A stretch of 36,234 nucleotides of DNA from DATAXI01 sp036266845 (GCA_036266845.1 DATAXI010000272.1:1-36234), one strand, 5' to 3'; positions 24,342 through 32,408 are shown, counted from the stretch's first letter. The notes: generated by a model not told the origin, from the letters alone. A program made the numbers and translations.

Positions 24342-26198
24342 ATGGAAACTTCGACAGCCATCCATTCGCATGATCCGCATGACCCGCACGGTCATGGCGA
24401 TCATGCCGAACATCACGATCTCGGTTTCTGGCGGACTTACGTCTTCTCCGTGGATCACAAGGTGATCGGCATTCAGTACGCCATTACCGGCCTCCTGTTC
24501 CTCTTCCTGGGCTTTTGCCTGATGATGATGATGCGCTGGCAGCTCGCCTACGACGGGAAGCCGCTTCCCTTCTTCGGCCCGCTGCTTGCCCGCTTCGTAA
24601 AGAACGGCGGCATGGATGCCGGCGGCGTCCCGGGAGTGATGACCCCGGATTTCTACAATTCCCTGGGGGCCATGCACGGCACCATCATGGTCTTTTTGGG
24701 GATCGTGCCGATTGCATTCGGCGCTTTTGGCAATTACCTTGTCCCGCTTCAGATCGGCGCGCCGGATATGGCATTCCCGCGGCTCAATATGGCCAGCTAC
24801 CATGCCTATTGGGTGGGCGGCGTGTTGATGCTGTCCAGCTTCTTCTGCCCCACTGGTCCGCCCAAGAGCGGCTGGACCTCTTATTCCCCGCTTGCCGATC
24901 TCATGGACAAGCAGGCCGGGCTCATTTTCAACGGTCAGACGATCTGGATTCTCGCGATGGTGATCCTCATCAGCTCCTCGCTTCTGGGATCGGTCAATAT
25001 CATTACCACCGTTATCCAGCTCCGCGCCCCGGGCCTCACCTGGATGCGCATGCCCTTCTTCACCTGGACGCAACTGATCACCGCCTTCCTCCTCCTGCTG
25101 GCCTTCCCGCCGCTCGAGGCCGGCTCCTTCATGCAGTTGATGGATCGCGTGTTCGGCACCAGCTTCTTCCTGCCCCACGGCGAGGTTTTTAATAACCAGC
25201 TCGTCAATGTTTCCGGTGGCGGCAGCCCGCTCCTTTGGCAGCACCTCTTCTGGTTCCTGGCGCATCCTGAGGTGTATGTCCTCATCCTTCCGGCGCTCGG
25301 CATCGTGGCGGAGGTCATCACCAATAACACCCGCCGCCCGATGTGGGGCTATAAGGCCGGCATCTACGCCGTGATGGGCATCGGTTTCCTTTCGTTCGTT
25401 GTCTGGGCCCACCACATGTACCTCACCGGCATGGGCCGCGTCGTCAGCACTTTCTTCCAGACCACGACGATCTTGATTTCCGTGCCCTCGGTGATCATTC
25501 TGACCTGCCTGCTTCTCTCGCTTTGGGGCGGCTCGATCCGCTTCACGGTGCCGATGCTTTTCGCAACGGCCTTCCTGCCTGAGTTCGGCATCGGCGGTCT
25601 CACAGGCATCCCGCTGGCGTTCACCTCGACCGACCTCTTCCTGCACGATACCTACTACGTCATCGCCCACTTCCATTACATTGTCGCCCCGGGCACCATC
25701 TTCGCCATCTTTGCCGGCATCTACTATTGGTACCCAAAGGCCTCCGGCCGCATGATGAACCAGTTTTGGGGCAAGGTGCACTTCTGGCTCTCGCTCATCT
25801 GCATCAATATGATCTTTATGCCGATGTTCCTCCAGGGCATGGCCGGCATGCATCGCCGCGGTTTCGATGGCGGCAAGACCTACACGCTTTCGGCTCCCGC
25901 GTTGCATTGGAATGTCACGATCGCCCACGCCGCGTGGGGCCTCGGCCTCGTCCAGTTCATCTTTATCTTCAATTTCTTCTGGAGCATGAAGTTCGGCAGG
26001 AAAGTCGGGGCGAATCCCTGGAACGCCACCACGCTCGAGTGGAGCGCTCCGTCGCCCCCGCCTCACGGCAACTTCGTGGGACCCATCGCCGCCTACCGCG
26101 GCCCATACGAGTACAGCGTACCGGGGCATCCGGTGGACTTTGTTCCGCAGGCGGACCCGCAGGGTCCCCGCACCGATGCCGGGGCGCTCGGGCATTAA
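24342..26198 (+). CDS. ctaD: Cytochrome c oxidase subunit I (aa3-type)
   Basis: This is the catalytic subunit that reduces oxygen at the heme a3-CuB centre. Of 618 residues, the first about 27 are His/Asp-rich (HDPHDPHGHGDHAEHHD). All metal ligands are present: His112 and His445 for heme a, His443 for heme a3, and His308, His357, His358 for CuB, with Tyr312 in HPEVY for the cross-link. D-channel residues Asp142, Asn131, Asn149 and Glu310 are kept. The K-channel lysine is not: SVPSVIIL (380-387) aligns gap-free with the canonical VPTGIKV and has Ile386 in its place. It starts 64 bp after the cytochrome gene. Confidence 0.96.
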   Translation: METSTAIHSHDPHDPHGHGDHAEHHDLGFWRTYVFSVDHKVIGIQYAITGLLFLFLGFCLMMMMRWQLAYDGKPLPFFGPLLARFVKNGGMDAGGVPGVMTPDFYNSLGAMHGTIMVFLGIVPIAFGAFGNYLVPLQIGAPDMAFPRLNMASYHAYWVGGVLMLSSFFCPTGPPKSGWTSYSPLADLMDKQAGLIFNGQTIWILAMVILISSSLLGSVNIITTVIQLRAPGLTWMRMPFFTWTQLITAFLLLLAFPPLEAGSFMQLMDRVFGTSFFLPHGEVFNNQLVNVSGGGSPLLWQHLFWFLAHPEVYVLILPALGIVAEVITNNTRRPMWGYKAGIYAVMGIGFLSFVVWAHHMYLTGMGRVVSTFFQTTTILISVPSVIILTCLLLSLWGGSIRFTVPMLFATAFLPEFGIGGLTGIPLAFTSTDLFLHDTYYVIAHFHYIVAPGTIFAIFAGIYYWYPKASGRMMNQFWGKVHFWLSLICINMIFMPMFLQGMAGMHRRGFDGGKTYTLSAPALHWNVTIAHAAWGLGLVQFIFIFNFFWSMKFGRKVGANPWNATTLEWSAPSPPPHGNFVGPIAAYRGPYEYSVPGHPVDFVPQADPQGPRTDAGALGH

Positions 26199-26213
26199 CC
26201 CAGGATCTTCGCC

Positions 26214-27092
26214 ATGGAAATGGAAATACCCTATACAGTCTCCGCCAGGCCCGATACCGGCCTCTATAACGCAAAGATCGGCATCTGGCTCTTTCTGGCC
26301 TCGGAGGTCATGCTCTTCGGAGGCCTGTTTTCCGGCTATGTTTTCCTCCGGATGGGCGCCCAGCCAGGCTATTGGCCTCACGGAATGCTCAATGTTCCCA
26401 TTGGCACGCTGAACACCTGCATCCTGATCTCATCCTCGGTGACCGCGGTGCTCGCCTGGGCTTCGCTCAAGATGCGCCAGTTCACGCAGTACCAGATGTG
26501 GATGGCCGCCACCATCGTCCTGGGCGTCCTCTTCCTCATCATCAAGCTCTGTTATGAATGGCCTGAGGATTTCAAGCGCTGCGGCGTTTACATCAAGCAG
26601 GAGGCCCTCGCGAAATACGAGCCCTACCTCGGCAACCAATATCTCTACAGCAAGGGCCTTCCTCCGCGGGTCGAGATCACCGGCGAACTCGAGAATGAGG
26701 ATGCGCTGACCAATCCCAACACCAGGGAATACGATTTGCATGTCGATGCGACTTACGCCGACCCCACGAATCCGGCCAATGATCGCCCGAGCTTTTTTCA
26801 GCGCCCGGTCAGCGACAAGGTCGTGAAGATCAACAAGGCGGACGTCGATTTCGCCAGCAAGTTTTACCCAAGCCACAATACCTTCTTCGGCTGTTACTTC
26901 CTGATTGCCAGCCTCCACGCCCTCCACGTATTCGGCGGCCTCATCGTCTTCTCCTATTTCCTCATCACCGGGTCCAAGCTTTATCGAAAAAATCCGGAGC
27001 ATCTTTGCAACCGGGTGGAAGTCGCCGGTCTCTTCTGGCACTTCGTTGATCTCGTCTGGATCTTTGTGTTCCCGCTCTTTTACCTATTGTAA
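26214..27092 (+). CDS. ctaE: Cytochrome c oxidase subunit III with an extra soluble loop
   Basis: Subunit III stabilises proton uptake and oxidase assembly. The 292-residue protein has the family segments KIGIWLFLASEVMLFGGLFSG (21-41), the pair of helices near 63-81 and 95-112, then HNTFFGCYFLIASLHALHVFGG (221-242) and VAGLFWHFVDLVWIFVFPLFY. Between the third and fourth helices there is a loop of about 105 residues (W116 to H221), where the usual family has roughly 15-20. It is rich in charged residues and Asn/Pro and has no cysteine pair or heme motif. The frame begins MEMEIP, so ATG 26220 is an alternative start. Confidence 0.93.
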   Translation: MEMEIPYTVSARPDTGLYNAKIGIWLFLASEVMLFGGLFSGYVFLRMGAQPGYWPHGMLNVPIGTLNTCILISSSVTAVLAWASLKMRQFTQYQMWMAATIVLGVLFLIIKLCYEWPEDFKRCGVYIKQEALAKYEPYLGNQYLYSKGLPPRVEITGELENEDALTNPNTREYDLHVDATYADPTNPANDRPSFFQRPVSDKVVKINKADVDFASKFYPSHNTFFGCYFLIASLHALHVFGGLIVFSYFLITGSKLYRKNPEHLCNRVEVAGLFWHFVDLVWIFVFPLFYLL

Positions 27093-27097
27093 TCGCC

Positions 27098-27436
27098 ATG
27101 GAACAGTCTCATGAAACCTCCCCGTCCGCAGGCGTAGGCGCCGCACTCCAGGGCAGCAAGCACTTCAAGGGTTATGTCGCCATCGGCATTACGCAGGTGG
27201 TGTTTGTGCTCGCGGCAGTGGGCGCATCCTTCCTGCCGTTCCATAACCCCACCTCGAACATCCTGGTGGTCCTCTTCTTTGCCGCCTGCAATGCCGCCTG
27301 CGTGGCCAGCTTCTCCATGCACTTGAAATCGGAGAAATGGATCATTTACCGGTTCCTCATCATCACGGCGGTTTTTCTCATTGGTCTTTTCGCGCTCACC
27401 TACATCGCCTTTCACGACCGGCTCCGGCTCAATTGA
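27098..27436 (+). CDS. ctaF: Cytochrome c oxidase subunit IV (prokaryotic, CtaF/CoxD-like)
   Basis: The 112-residue protein has three hydrophobic segments (YVAIGITQVVFVLAAVGASF, NILVVLFFAACNAACVASF and FLIITAVFLIGLFALTYI) and the MHLKSEKWIIY segment typical of bacterial oxidase subunit IV. It is thought to stabilise the aa3 oxidase. It starts 5 bp after ctaE. The N-terminal 20 residues are Ser/Ala/Gly-rich and probably cytoplasmic. Confidence 0.88.
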   Translation: MEQSHETSPSAGVGAALQGSKHFKGYVAIGITQVVFVLAAVGASFLPFHNPTSNILVVLFFAACNAACVASFSMHLKSEKWIIYRFLIITAVFLIGLFALTYIAFHDRLRLN

Positions 27437-27440
27437 TTCC

Positions 27441-27626
27441 ATGTCCCTGCGCGCCTTCCATATCTTTTTCATTGCGCTGGTGACGATCCTCTCGCTGGCA
27501 ATCTCCGCCCTGGTGTTCTCGGCGGGATTCGACCCGCGCTTCGGAGCCGCTTGCGCCGTATTTGGTTTGGCATTCGCCGTCTATGGCGTCTGGTTCCTCC
27601 GCAAATCCCGAAAGCTGATCCTGTGA
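27441..27626 (+). CDS. Small two-helix membrane protein in the oxidase operon, unknown function
   Basis: This 61-residue protein starts at ATG 27441, 4 bp after ctaF. It has two hydrophobic stretches (residues 7-28 and 35-52) and a basic end (RKSRKLIL). A longer upstream in-frame start at 27381 would overlap ctaF and is unlikely. The stop overlaps the next gene start by GTGA. The tight packing between subunit IV and the next genes suggests a small oxidase subunit or assembly helper. No family is recognised. Confidence 0.75.
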   Translation: MSLRAFHIFFIALVTILSLAISALVFSAGFDPRFGAACAVFGLAFAVYGVWFLRKSRKLIL

Positions 27627-27901
27627 AGCCGAAACTTTCCCAGTTCGCAATCCGTGCCGCTGCGTTCGCCCTGGTCGCAATGCCTGCCATGGCCTCCGCG
27701 TGCGACCAATGCATGGGAGCAAAGGATCCAACCCTGCGGCCGGCAGTCAATGACGCGATCTTTTTCATGCTCGGCCTCGTGGCCTGCATGCTCACCGCCG
27801 CCGGCTTCTTCATCCGCTACCTTGCCAGGCGAGCCGCCGGCCCCATGCCGGCCCATGCGGAGCTTATCCAGATGATGACTGAGGGACCCAATCATGTTTA
27901 G
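27623..27901 (+). CDS. Small exported membrane protein with a CxxC motif, in the oxidase operon
   Basis: From GTG 27623, overlapping the previous TGA, the 92-residue product has a signal-like N-terminus (residues 8-25, ending AMASA), then CDQCMGAKD with two cysteines (near residues 27 and 30), then a transmembrane segment NDAIFFMLGLVACMLTAAGF and a C-terminal tail. The pattern puts the CxxC on the periplasmic side next to the membrane. Similar small proteins occur in oxidase clusters of related bacteria (from memory). A role in copper delivery or disulfide handling for CuA is possible but not shown. It overlaps ctaC by 8 bp. Confidence 0.75.
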   Translation: MKPKLSQFAIRAAAFALVAMPAMASACDQCMGAKDPTLRPAVNDAIFFMLGLVACMLTAAGFFIRYLARRAAGPMPAHAELIQMMTEGPNHV

Positions 27902-28742
27902 CATCAATCACTTCCTCGGGATGCCGATGAATGCCTCCCAGCATGGCTACACGGTCGATGAGATGCTCGAGTTCTGCCACTGGTTCATGCTCGCGTTGTT
28001 CGTCGGCTGGGGCATCTTCTTTGTTTACACGCTCACGCGCTTCCGCGCCGGACGCTCGCCAAAGGCGGATTATTACGGCGTCCGCACCAAGGCATCCACG
28101 CACATCGAGTTCATGGTCATCGTCATCGATGCCCTGATCCTCATCGGCTTCGCAATTCCCATCTGGGCAAAGCGCGTCACCCACTTCCCGCTCGGCGATG
28201 CGCTGGTCGTGAAGGTGGTGGGTCAGCAGTTTTTCTGGAATTTCCACTACGCCGGTCCGGATGGCGTCTTTGGCCGGCAAGACTCCTCGCTCATGTCGTC
28301 CAGCAATCAGCTCGGCATCGATCTCACGGATCCTCACAGCAAGGACGATTTTGTTTCGATGAATGAGATGCACGTGCCGGTCAATCGCGACGTCATCCTG
28401 GAGATCACTTCCAAGGATGTCATCCACAGCGTCTCCATCCCTTCCATGCGATTGGGGCAGGATGCCATTCCCGGCGCGGAGATCCCGGTCTGGTTCAAGC
28501 CGGTGAAGATCGGCACTTACGAGATCGTCTGCGCCCAGCTTTGCGGTTCCGGGCACTACAGCATGCGGGGCACGGTGGTGGTCGATTCGCAATCCGATTA
28601 CGAAAGCTGGGTCAAGGACGAGGAGCAGAACGCCTCGATTGGCGCAACGCTGATGCCGGCGACTCCCGCGTCCGCAGCTCCGGCTCCCGCTCCGGCATCT
28701 CCGGCTCCGGCTGCGCCAGTTCCCGCAGGAGGGCAAAAGTAG
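27894..28742 (+). CDS. ctaC: Cytochrome c oxidase subunit II (CuA, no fused cytochrome c)
   Basis: Subunit II takes electrons from cytochrome c through the binuclear CuA centre. The 282-residue protein has two transmembrane helices (about residues 28-47 and 71-91) and a cupredoxin domain. CuA ligands are His178 (VIHSVSIP), Cys213, Cys217, His221 and Met224 in CAQLCGSGHYSM; Gln215 stands where many family members have glutamate. The aromatic QQFFWNFHYAGPDG segment (111-124) is the electron entry patch. The tail is an Ala/Pro-rich run without heme motif, so this is an aa3, not caa3, oxidase. Finding it after subunits I, III and IV is an unusual order. Confidence 0.93.
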   Translation: MFSINHFLGMPMNASQHGYTVDEMLEFCHWFMLALFVGWGIFFVYTLTRFRAGRSPKADYYGVRTKASTHIEFMVIVIDALILIGFAIPIWAKRVTHFPLGDALVVKVVGQQFFWNFHYAGPDGVFGRQDSSLMSSSNQLGIDLTDPHSKDDFVSMNEMHVPVNRDVILEITSKDVIHSVSIPSMRLGQDAIPGAEIPVWFKPVKIGTYEIVCAQLCGSGHYSMRGTVVVDSQSDYESWVKDEEQNASIGATLMPATPASAAPAPAPASPAPAAPVPAGGQK

Positions 28743-28791
28743 GAATTGTCCGGTTGCCGCCGGGCGCGATCCGGTGGAACGTCCAGTTCCG

Positions 28792-29973
28792 ATGATGCCC
28801 ATGCAACCAGTCGATCCCTGGCTTTCACGGTTCGCCAAGCTCCTGGTCGTTGCCACTTTCTGCCTCATTTTTCTGGGCGGCATGGTTACCAGCCTTGGCG
28901 CCGGTCTTTCCGTCCCCGATTGGCCCACCAGCTACGGGTACAACATGTTCACGTTCCCCATCTCCAGGTGGGTGGGGGGGGTCCGCTTCGAGCACACTCA
29001 CCGCCTTCTTGCCACGGTGGTCGGCCTGCTGACGTCCGTTCTCGTCGCCTGGATTTGGCGCAATTGGAAGGCGCTCCTTATCGCGTTGCTTATTTGCGTC
29101 GTCGCCACAGGCGCCACCGCCTTTAGCCTTCCGCTCATTCCGGCTCTCGCCGGGCCGGAGCATCACCTCACGCGCGGCCTCATCATCATGCACGTGAATA
29201 TCTGGTCGTTCGCGATCTCCTTCGTGATCACGTTGCTTGCCACGAAAGGCGACCGCTGGCGGCATGGCGATCCCTGGGTGCAATGGCTTGCGTTTAGCGC
29301 GTTTCTCCTCGTTTGTGTGCAGGGTACGCTCGGCGGGTTGCGAGTCACGGAGGTGTCCATCGTGCTGGCCATGATCCATGCATGCACCGCGCAGGCATTC
29401 ATGTGCCTTACGGTCGCCATCGCCACCGGCCTGTCGCCCCGCTGGAGCGCCAGGGATGCGCTTCCCACGCGCGCATCGCGCCGAGGCATCCCCACCGTTC
29501 GCGCGCTGGCGTGGACTTTAGTGGGCGCGATCTACTGCCAGTTGATCATCGGCGCCATCATGCGGCATCTGCATGCCGGCCTCGCGATTCCCACTTTCCC
29601 GCTCGCTTTCGGCCTGTGGATTCCGCCGATGCTCAATAAGCGCGTGGCGATCCACTTTGCCCACCGGATCGGGGCGGTGGTGGTCACACTGCTGACGCTG
29701 GCGCTCACCACATTCATCTTTACCTCCACCCGCGGCCACAAGCGCCTCACACGCGGCGTCCTCGGCCTCGTCGGCACGGTCATTATCCAGATTTGCCTCG
29801 GCGCTTACGTCATCTGGTCCGGCCGCGATCCTGTCATTACCAGCCTGCACGTGGTCAATGGGGCCATCGTCCTTGGAAAAGCGTTGCTCCTGGCCATGCG
29901 CGCGTCGAGACTCAACACCCTGATGCAACCTGAAACCGCCTCTTGGACGCAATATCAGGAGGCCCACGCTTGA
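28792..29973 (+). CDS. ctaA: Heme A synthase (COX15/CtaA family)
   Basis: Heme A synthase oxidises the methyl group of heme O to a formyl group to make heme A for the aa3 oxidase. The protein of about 393 residues has eight hydrophobic helices and the paired histidines FEHTHR, MIHAC, HFAHR and SLHVVNG that bind heme. The N-terminal LGGMVTSLGAGLSVPDWPT is typical of the family. Start choice is uncertain: GTG at 28774 and ATGs at 28792, 28795 and 28801 are possible, with no Shine-Dalgarno sequence. It overlaps ctaB by TTGA, so the two heme A steps are coupled. Confidence 0.9.
   Translation: MMPMQPVDPWLSRFAKLLVVATFCLIFLGGMVTSLGAGLSVPDWPTSYGYNMFTFPISRWVGGVRFEHTHRLLATVVGLLTSVLVAWIWRNWKALLIALLICVVATGATAFSLPLIPALAGPEHHLTRGLIIMHVNIWSFAISFVITLLATKGDRWRHGDPWVQWLAFSAFLLVCVQGTLGGLRVTEVSIVLAMIHACTAQAFMCLTVAIATGLSPRWSARDALPTRASRRGIPTVRALAWTLVGAIYCQLIIGAIMRHLHAGLAIPTFPLAFGLWIPPMLNKRVAIHFAHRIGAVVVTLLTLALTTFIFTSTRGHKRLTRGVLGLVGTVIIQICLGAYVIWSGRDPVITSLHVVNGAIVLGKALLLAMRASRLNTLMQPETASWTQYQEAHA
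29957..29962 (+). promoter_or_regulatory. Shine-Dalgarno sequence of ctaB, decides its TTG start
   Basis: AGGAGG lies 7 nt before TTG at 29970 and is the strongest ribosome-binding site in the operon. It sits inside the end of ctaA. It argues that ctaB starts at TTG 29970, not at the ATG at 29943. Confidence 0.65.
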
Positions 29974-30926
29974 AACCGACCGAAGTGACCGCCGTGACCG
30001 CAGTTGAGGCGGCCGTCGCCGAGACTCCCGTCATCGCCGCCCCAGCGATCGACGCGGTTGCCGCGCCGCGTGAGTACACCCTTTTTCAGGACCTCGTCAT
30101 GCTCACCAAGGCGCGGCTCACCATGCTCGTGCTGGTGACCACCGCCATCGGGTTCTTGTTCGGCTCCGGCCGCGTCGATTGGTTCCTCTTTTTCCGCGTC
30201 GTCTTTGGCACCGCCTTCGTCGCCTCCGGCGCATCCGTGCTCAACCAATACCTCGAGCGCAACGTGGACCGCCTGATGCACCGCACCCAGGATCGCCCGC
30301 TGCCCGCAGGGCGCATGAGCCCCGGCACCGCGCTGGGCCTCGGCGTGCTGCTCGGCGTCGCCGGCGTCATCTATCTCACAAATCGCGTCAGTCCGCTTTG
30401 CGCGGAGCTGGCCGGCGGCACCCTCTTCCTTTACGTCGCCATCTACACCCCGCTCAAGCGCAAGAGCGCATGGTGCGTCACCGTCGGCGCCGTCTCCGGC
30501 GCCATCCCGCCCGTGGTGGGCTGGGCCGCCGCAACGGGCCGGCTCGGCGCGGGTGCGTGGATTCTCTTTGGCATCCTCTTCTTCTGGCAGATGCCGCACT
30601 TCCTTGCCCTCGCCTGGATGTATCGCGATGAATACGCGCAGGCCGGCTTCTCCATGCTGCGCCGTGGCGATATCACCGGCGCGAAAGCCGCCGGCGAGAG
30701 CCTCCTCTGCGCGATCGCCCTCACCATCGTGACCCTGCTTCCGGTGTTTCTGCATCTGGCTCATCTCATTTACGCGCCTGTCGCCCTGCTCTGCGATGCG
30801 GGCCTCCTCTGCTGTGCCGGTTTCTTCCTCTCTCAGCGCAACCGCGATTCCGCGCGCCGCCTCTTTCTCAGCTCTATTCTCTACCTGCCGCTCGTCCTGG
30901 CGTTGCTGGCAATCTGCCGCCGCTAA
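29970..30926 (+). CDS. ctaB: Protoheme IX farnesyltransferase (heme O synthase)
   Basis: This UbiA-superfamily membrane enzyme adds a farnesyl group to heme B to make heme O, the substrate of CtaA. The 318 residues carry the prenyl-diphosphate-binding motif NQYLERNVDRLMHRTQDRPL and YTPLKRKSAWCVTVGAVSGA, plus about nine hydrophobic helices. The N-terminal 35 residues are Ala/Val/Thr-rich and not conserved. The TTG start at 29970 is supported by AGGAGG and the TTGA overlap with ctaA. The stop overlaps the SCO gene (TAATG). Confidence 0.93.
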   Translation: MKPTEVTAVTAVEAAVAETPVIAAPAIDAVAAPREYTLFQDLVMLTKARLTMLVLVTTAIGFLFGSGRVDWFLFFRVVFGTAFVASGASVLNQYLERNVDRLMHRTQDRPLPAGRMSPGTALGLGVLLGVAGVIYLTNRVSPLCAELAGGTLFLYVAIYTPLKRKSAWCVTVGAVSGAIPPVVGWAAATGRLGAGAWILFGILFFWQMPHFLALAWMYRDEYAQAGFSMLRRGDITGAKAAGESLLCAIALTIVTLLPVFLHLAHLIYAPVALLCDAGLLCCAGFFLSQRNRDSARRLFLSSILYLPLVLALLAICRR

Positions 30927-31516
30927 TGTATTCCAAGAAGAAGACCATTGGGATCTACCTCGCGATGCTGGCCACCGCCGTTTTTGCCGGCGCCGTCACT
31001 CTCATGCAATTGCGGCCGCATCAGCCGGCGCTGCCCGTCATCGCGGCTCTGCCCGCCTTTCAGGCCGTCAATCAGGATGGCCGCCATGTCACCGGGGATG
31101 ATTTCAGGGGCCACGTCTGGCTTGCCTCGTTTGTTTACACCACCTGCCCGGGGCCCTGCCCGGTGATCACCGCCCACATGGCGGAGTTATCGCACAAGCT
31201 GCCGCCCGGCGTTATGATCGCCTCCTTTTCCACCGATCCCGCCCACGATACGCCCGCGGTGCTCAAAGCCTACGCCGCGAAATATCACGCAGGCGCTCAA
31301 TGGATGTTCCTCACCGGCCCCGCGGCCCAGCAATACGACCTCATCAACCACGGCTTCCTCATGGCCGCCTCCGCGCCCGCCGGCGCCCCCATCCTCCATA
31401 GCACGCAAATCGCCCTCGTGGATCAATCCGGCGGCATCCGCGGCTATTACGACGGCATCTCGCGCGGGGACGATGATACCATCCTCGCCGACATCAAACG
31501 CCTGCTCGACCGATGA
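30926..31516 (+). CDS. SCO1/SenC-family copper chaperone
   Basis: SCO proteins deliver copper to the CuA site of oxidase subunit II and have a thioredoxin fold. The 196-residue protein has an N-terminal membrane anchor (residues 8-26), the copper-binding CPGPC (Cys74 and Cys78 in VYTTCPGPCPV) and a downstream His158 in ILHSTQIALVD. FSTDPAHDTPAVLKAYA matches the family. It sits in the oxidase operon between ctaB and the DUF420 gene, with overlaps on both sides, so it most likely serves this aa3 oxidase. Confidence 0.92.
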   Translation: MYSKKKTIGIYLAMLATAVFAGAVTLMQLRPHQPALPVIAALPAFQAVNQDGRHVTGDDFRGHVWLASFVYTTCPGPCPVITAHMAELSHKLPPGVMIASFSTDPAHDTPAVLKAYAAKYHAGAQWMFLTGPAAQQYDLINHGFLMAASAPAGAPILHSTQIALVDQSGGIRGYYDGISRGDDDTILADIKRLLDR

Positions 31517-31952
31517 ACCCCGTCCTTGCTTTCGATATTCCGCTCATGAACGCCACCCTCAATGGCGTCAGCGGCGTTTTCCTCATCATTGGCTGGTTCT
31601 TCATCCGGTCGAATCGCACCCGCCCGCACATCTTCATGATGAGCTGTGCCCTGGTCAGTTCCACCGTTTTCCTCGTGGGTTACGTGACCAATCACATCCT
31701 CAACGGCATCATTTATTTCAAAGGCGTGGGTTCGATTCATACATTTTACGAATGGCTGCTCGGCACCCACACCATTCTCGCCGTGACGACGGTGCCAATG
31801 GTCGTTTGCACCGTCATCCCCGCCCTGCGCGCCCGGTATGACAAGCACCGGCGCATCGCCCGCTGGACACTCCCATCTGGCTCTACGTCTCCGTCACCGG
31901 CGTCATCGTTTACCTCATGCTCTACCGGTGGTATCCCTCCACGGCGCATTAG
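31513..31952 (+). pseudogene. DUF420 (CtaM-like) oxidase assembly protein with a -1 frameshift
   Basis: From ATG 31513 the frame encodes a DUF420-family protein with segments NGVSGVFLIIGWFFIRSN and GSIHTFYEWLLGTHTILAV, and RARYDKHRRIARWTL. After CTC at 31870-31872 the frame drifts into Ser/Pro-rich nonsense. One base missing at 31873-31874 restores the expected end: IWLYVSVTGVIVYLMLYRWY, stopping at TAG 31950-31952. The repaired protein would be about 146 residues with the usual four helices. DUF420 proteins such as CtaM help assemble heme-copper oxidases. The frameshift sits in a short C run (ctccca), a likely place for either slippage or a sequencing error. Overlap with the SCO gene is ATGA. 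Confidence 0.8.
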
Positions 31953-31969
31953 ATCGCAGGCCAGGCTCG

Positions 31970-32353
31970 ATGCTGCCACGCATTCTCTCCCTCATGGATC
32001 GAGCAATTCCGATAATCGCTCTCTTCTTCATGGGGATGATGTCCTGCTTCGCGCAGGCGCCCGATGAACCGGACTTCGCGCTTTTTCCTGCGGATGTTCC
32101 CAAAGTAGTCGTCCTGATGTATGCAAGCGGTCAGACGATCCTGGAAGTGACTTACACGCCGGGGAAGCAGGCAGAGTTGGCCGCACTCGTCGCCAGTCAC
32201 TTGAATAAGCCCATCAGGATAATGCTCGATGGCAAAATCGCGGCGGAACGAACGTTCTCGTCCGCGACGGTCGGCCATTCCATCAAGATCAATGAGCCGT
32301 CGCCGGAAGCAGCTTTCGCGATTGCAAAGGACCTCCTCAAGCGCACTCACTGA
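31970..32353 (+). CDS. Secreted protein resembling the SecD P1 head subdomain
   Basis: The 127-residue protein has a signal peptide (hydrophobic about residues 13-27, cleavage near CFA-QAP). The mature part resembles the P1 head of SecD: a strand LEVTYTPGKQAELAALVASH, then the MLDGKIAAERTF segment, like the IVLDGKVISAPV of SecD, and EPSPEAAFAIAKDLLKR. No transmembrane domain of SecD follows, so it is a stand-alone secreted version. An internal ATG at 31994 gives a shorter signal peptide. It follows the frameshifted DUF420 gene after 17 bp and may end the operon. Its function is unknown. Confidence 0.7.
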   Translation: MLPRILSLMDRAIPIIALFFMGMMSCFAQAPDEPDFALFPADVPKVVVLMYASGQTILEVTYTPGKQAELAALVASHLNKPIRIMLDGKIAAERTFSSATVGHSIKINEPSPEAAFAIAKDLLKRTH

Positions 32354-32408
32354 GCCGGCGCGGGGTAAGTTGCCTCAAATTGGAAAAACACTTGGCTCAT
32401 CAAACCGC

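Noticed and set aside
24336..26381. Long minus-strand open frame (681 codons) opposite ctaD
   Set aside because: Its translation is rich in Arg, Glu, Asp and His with no domain, while the plus strand encodes a complete oxidase subunit I; long antisense frames are common in GC-rich genes.
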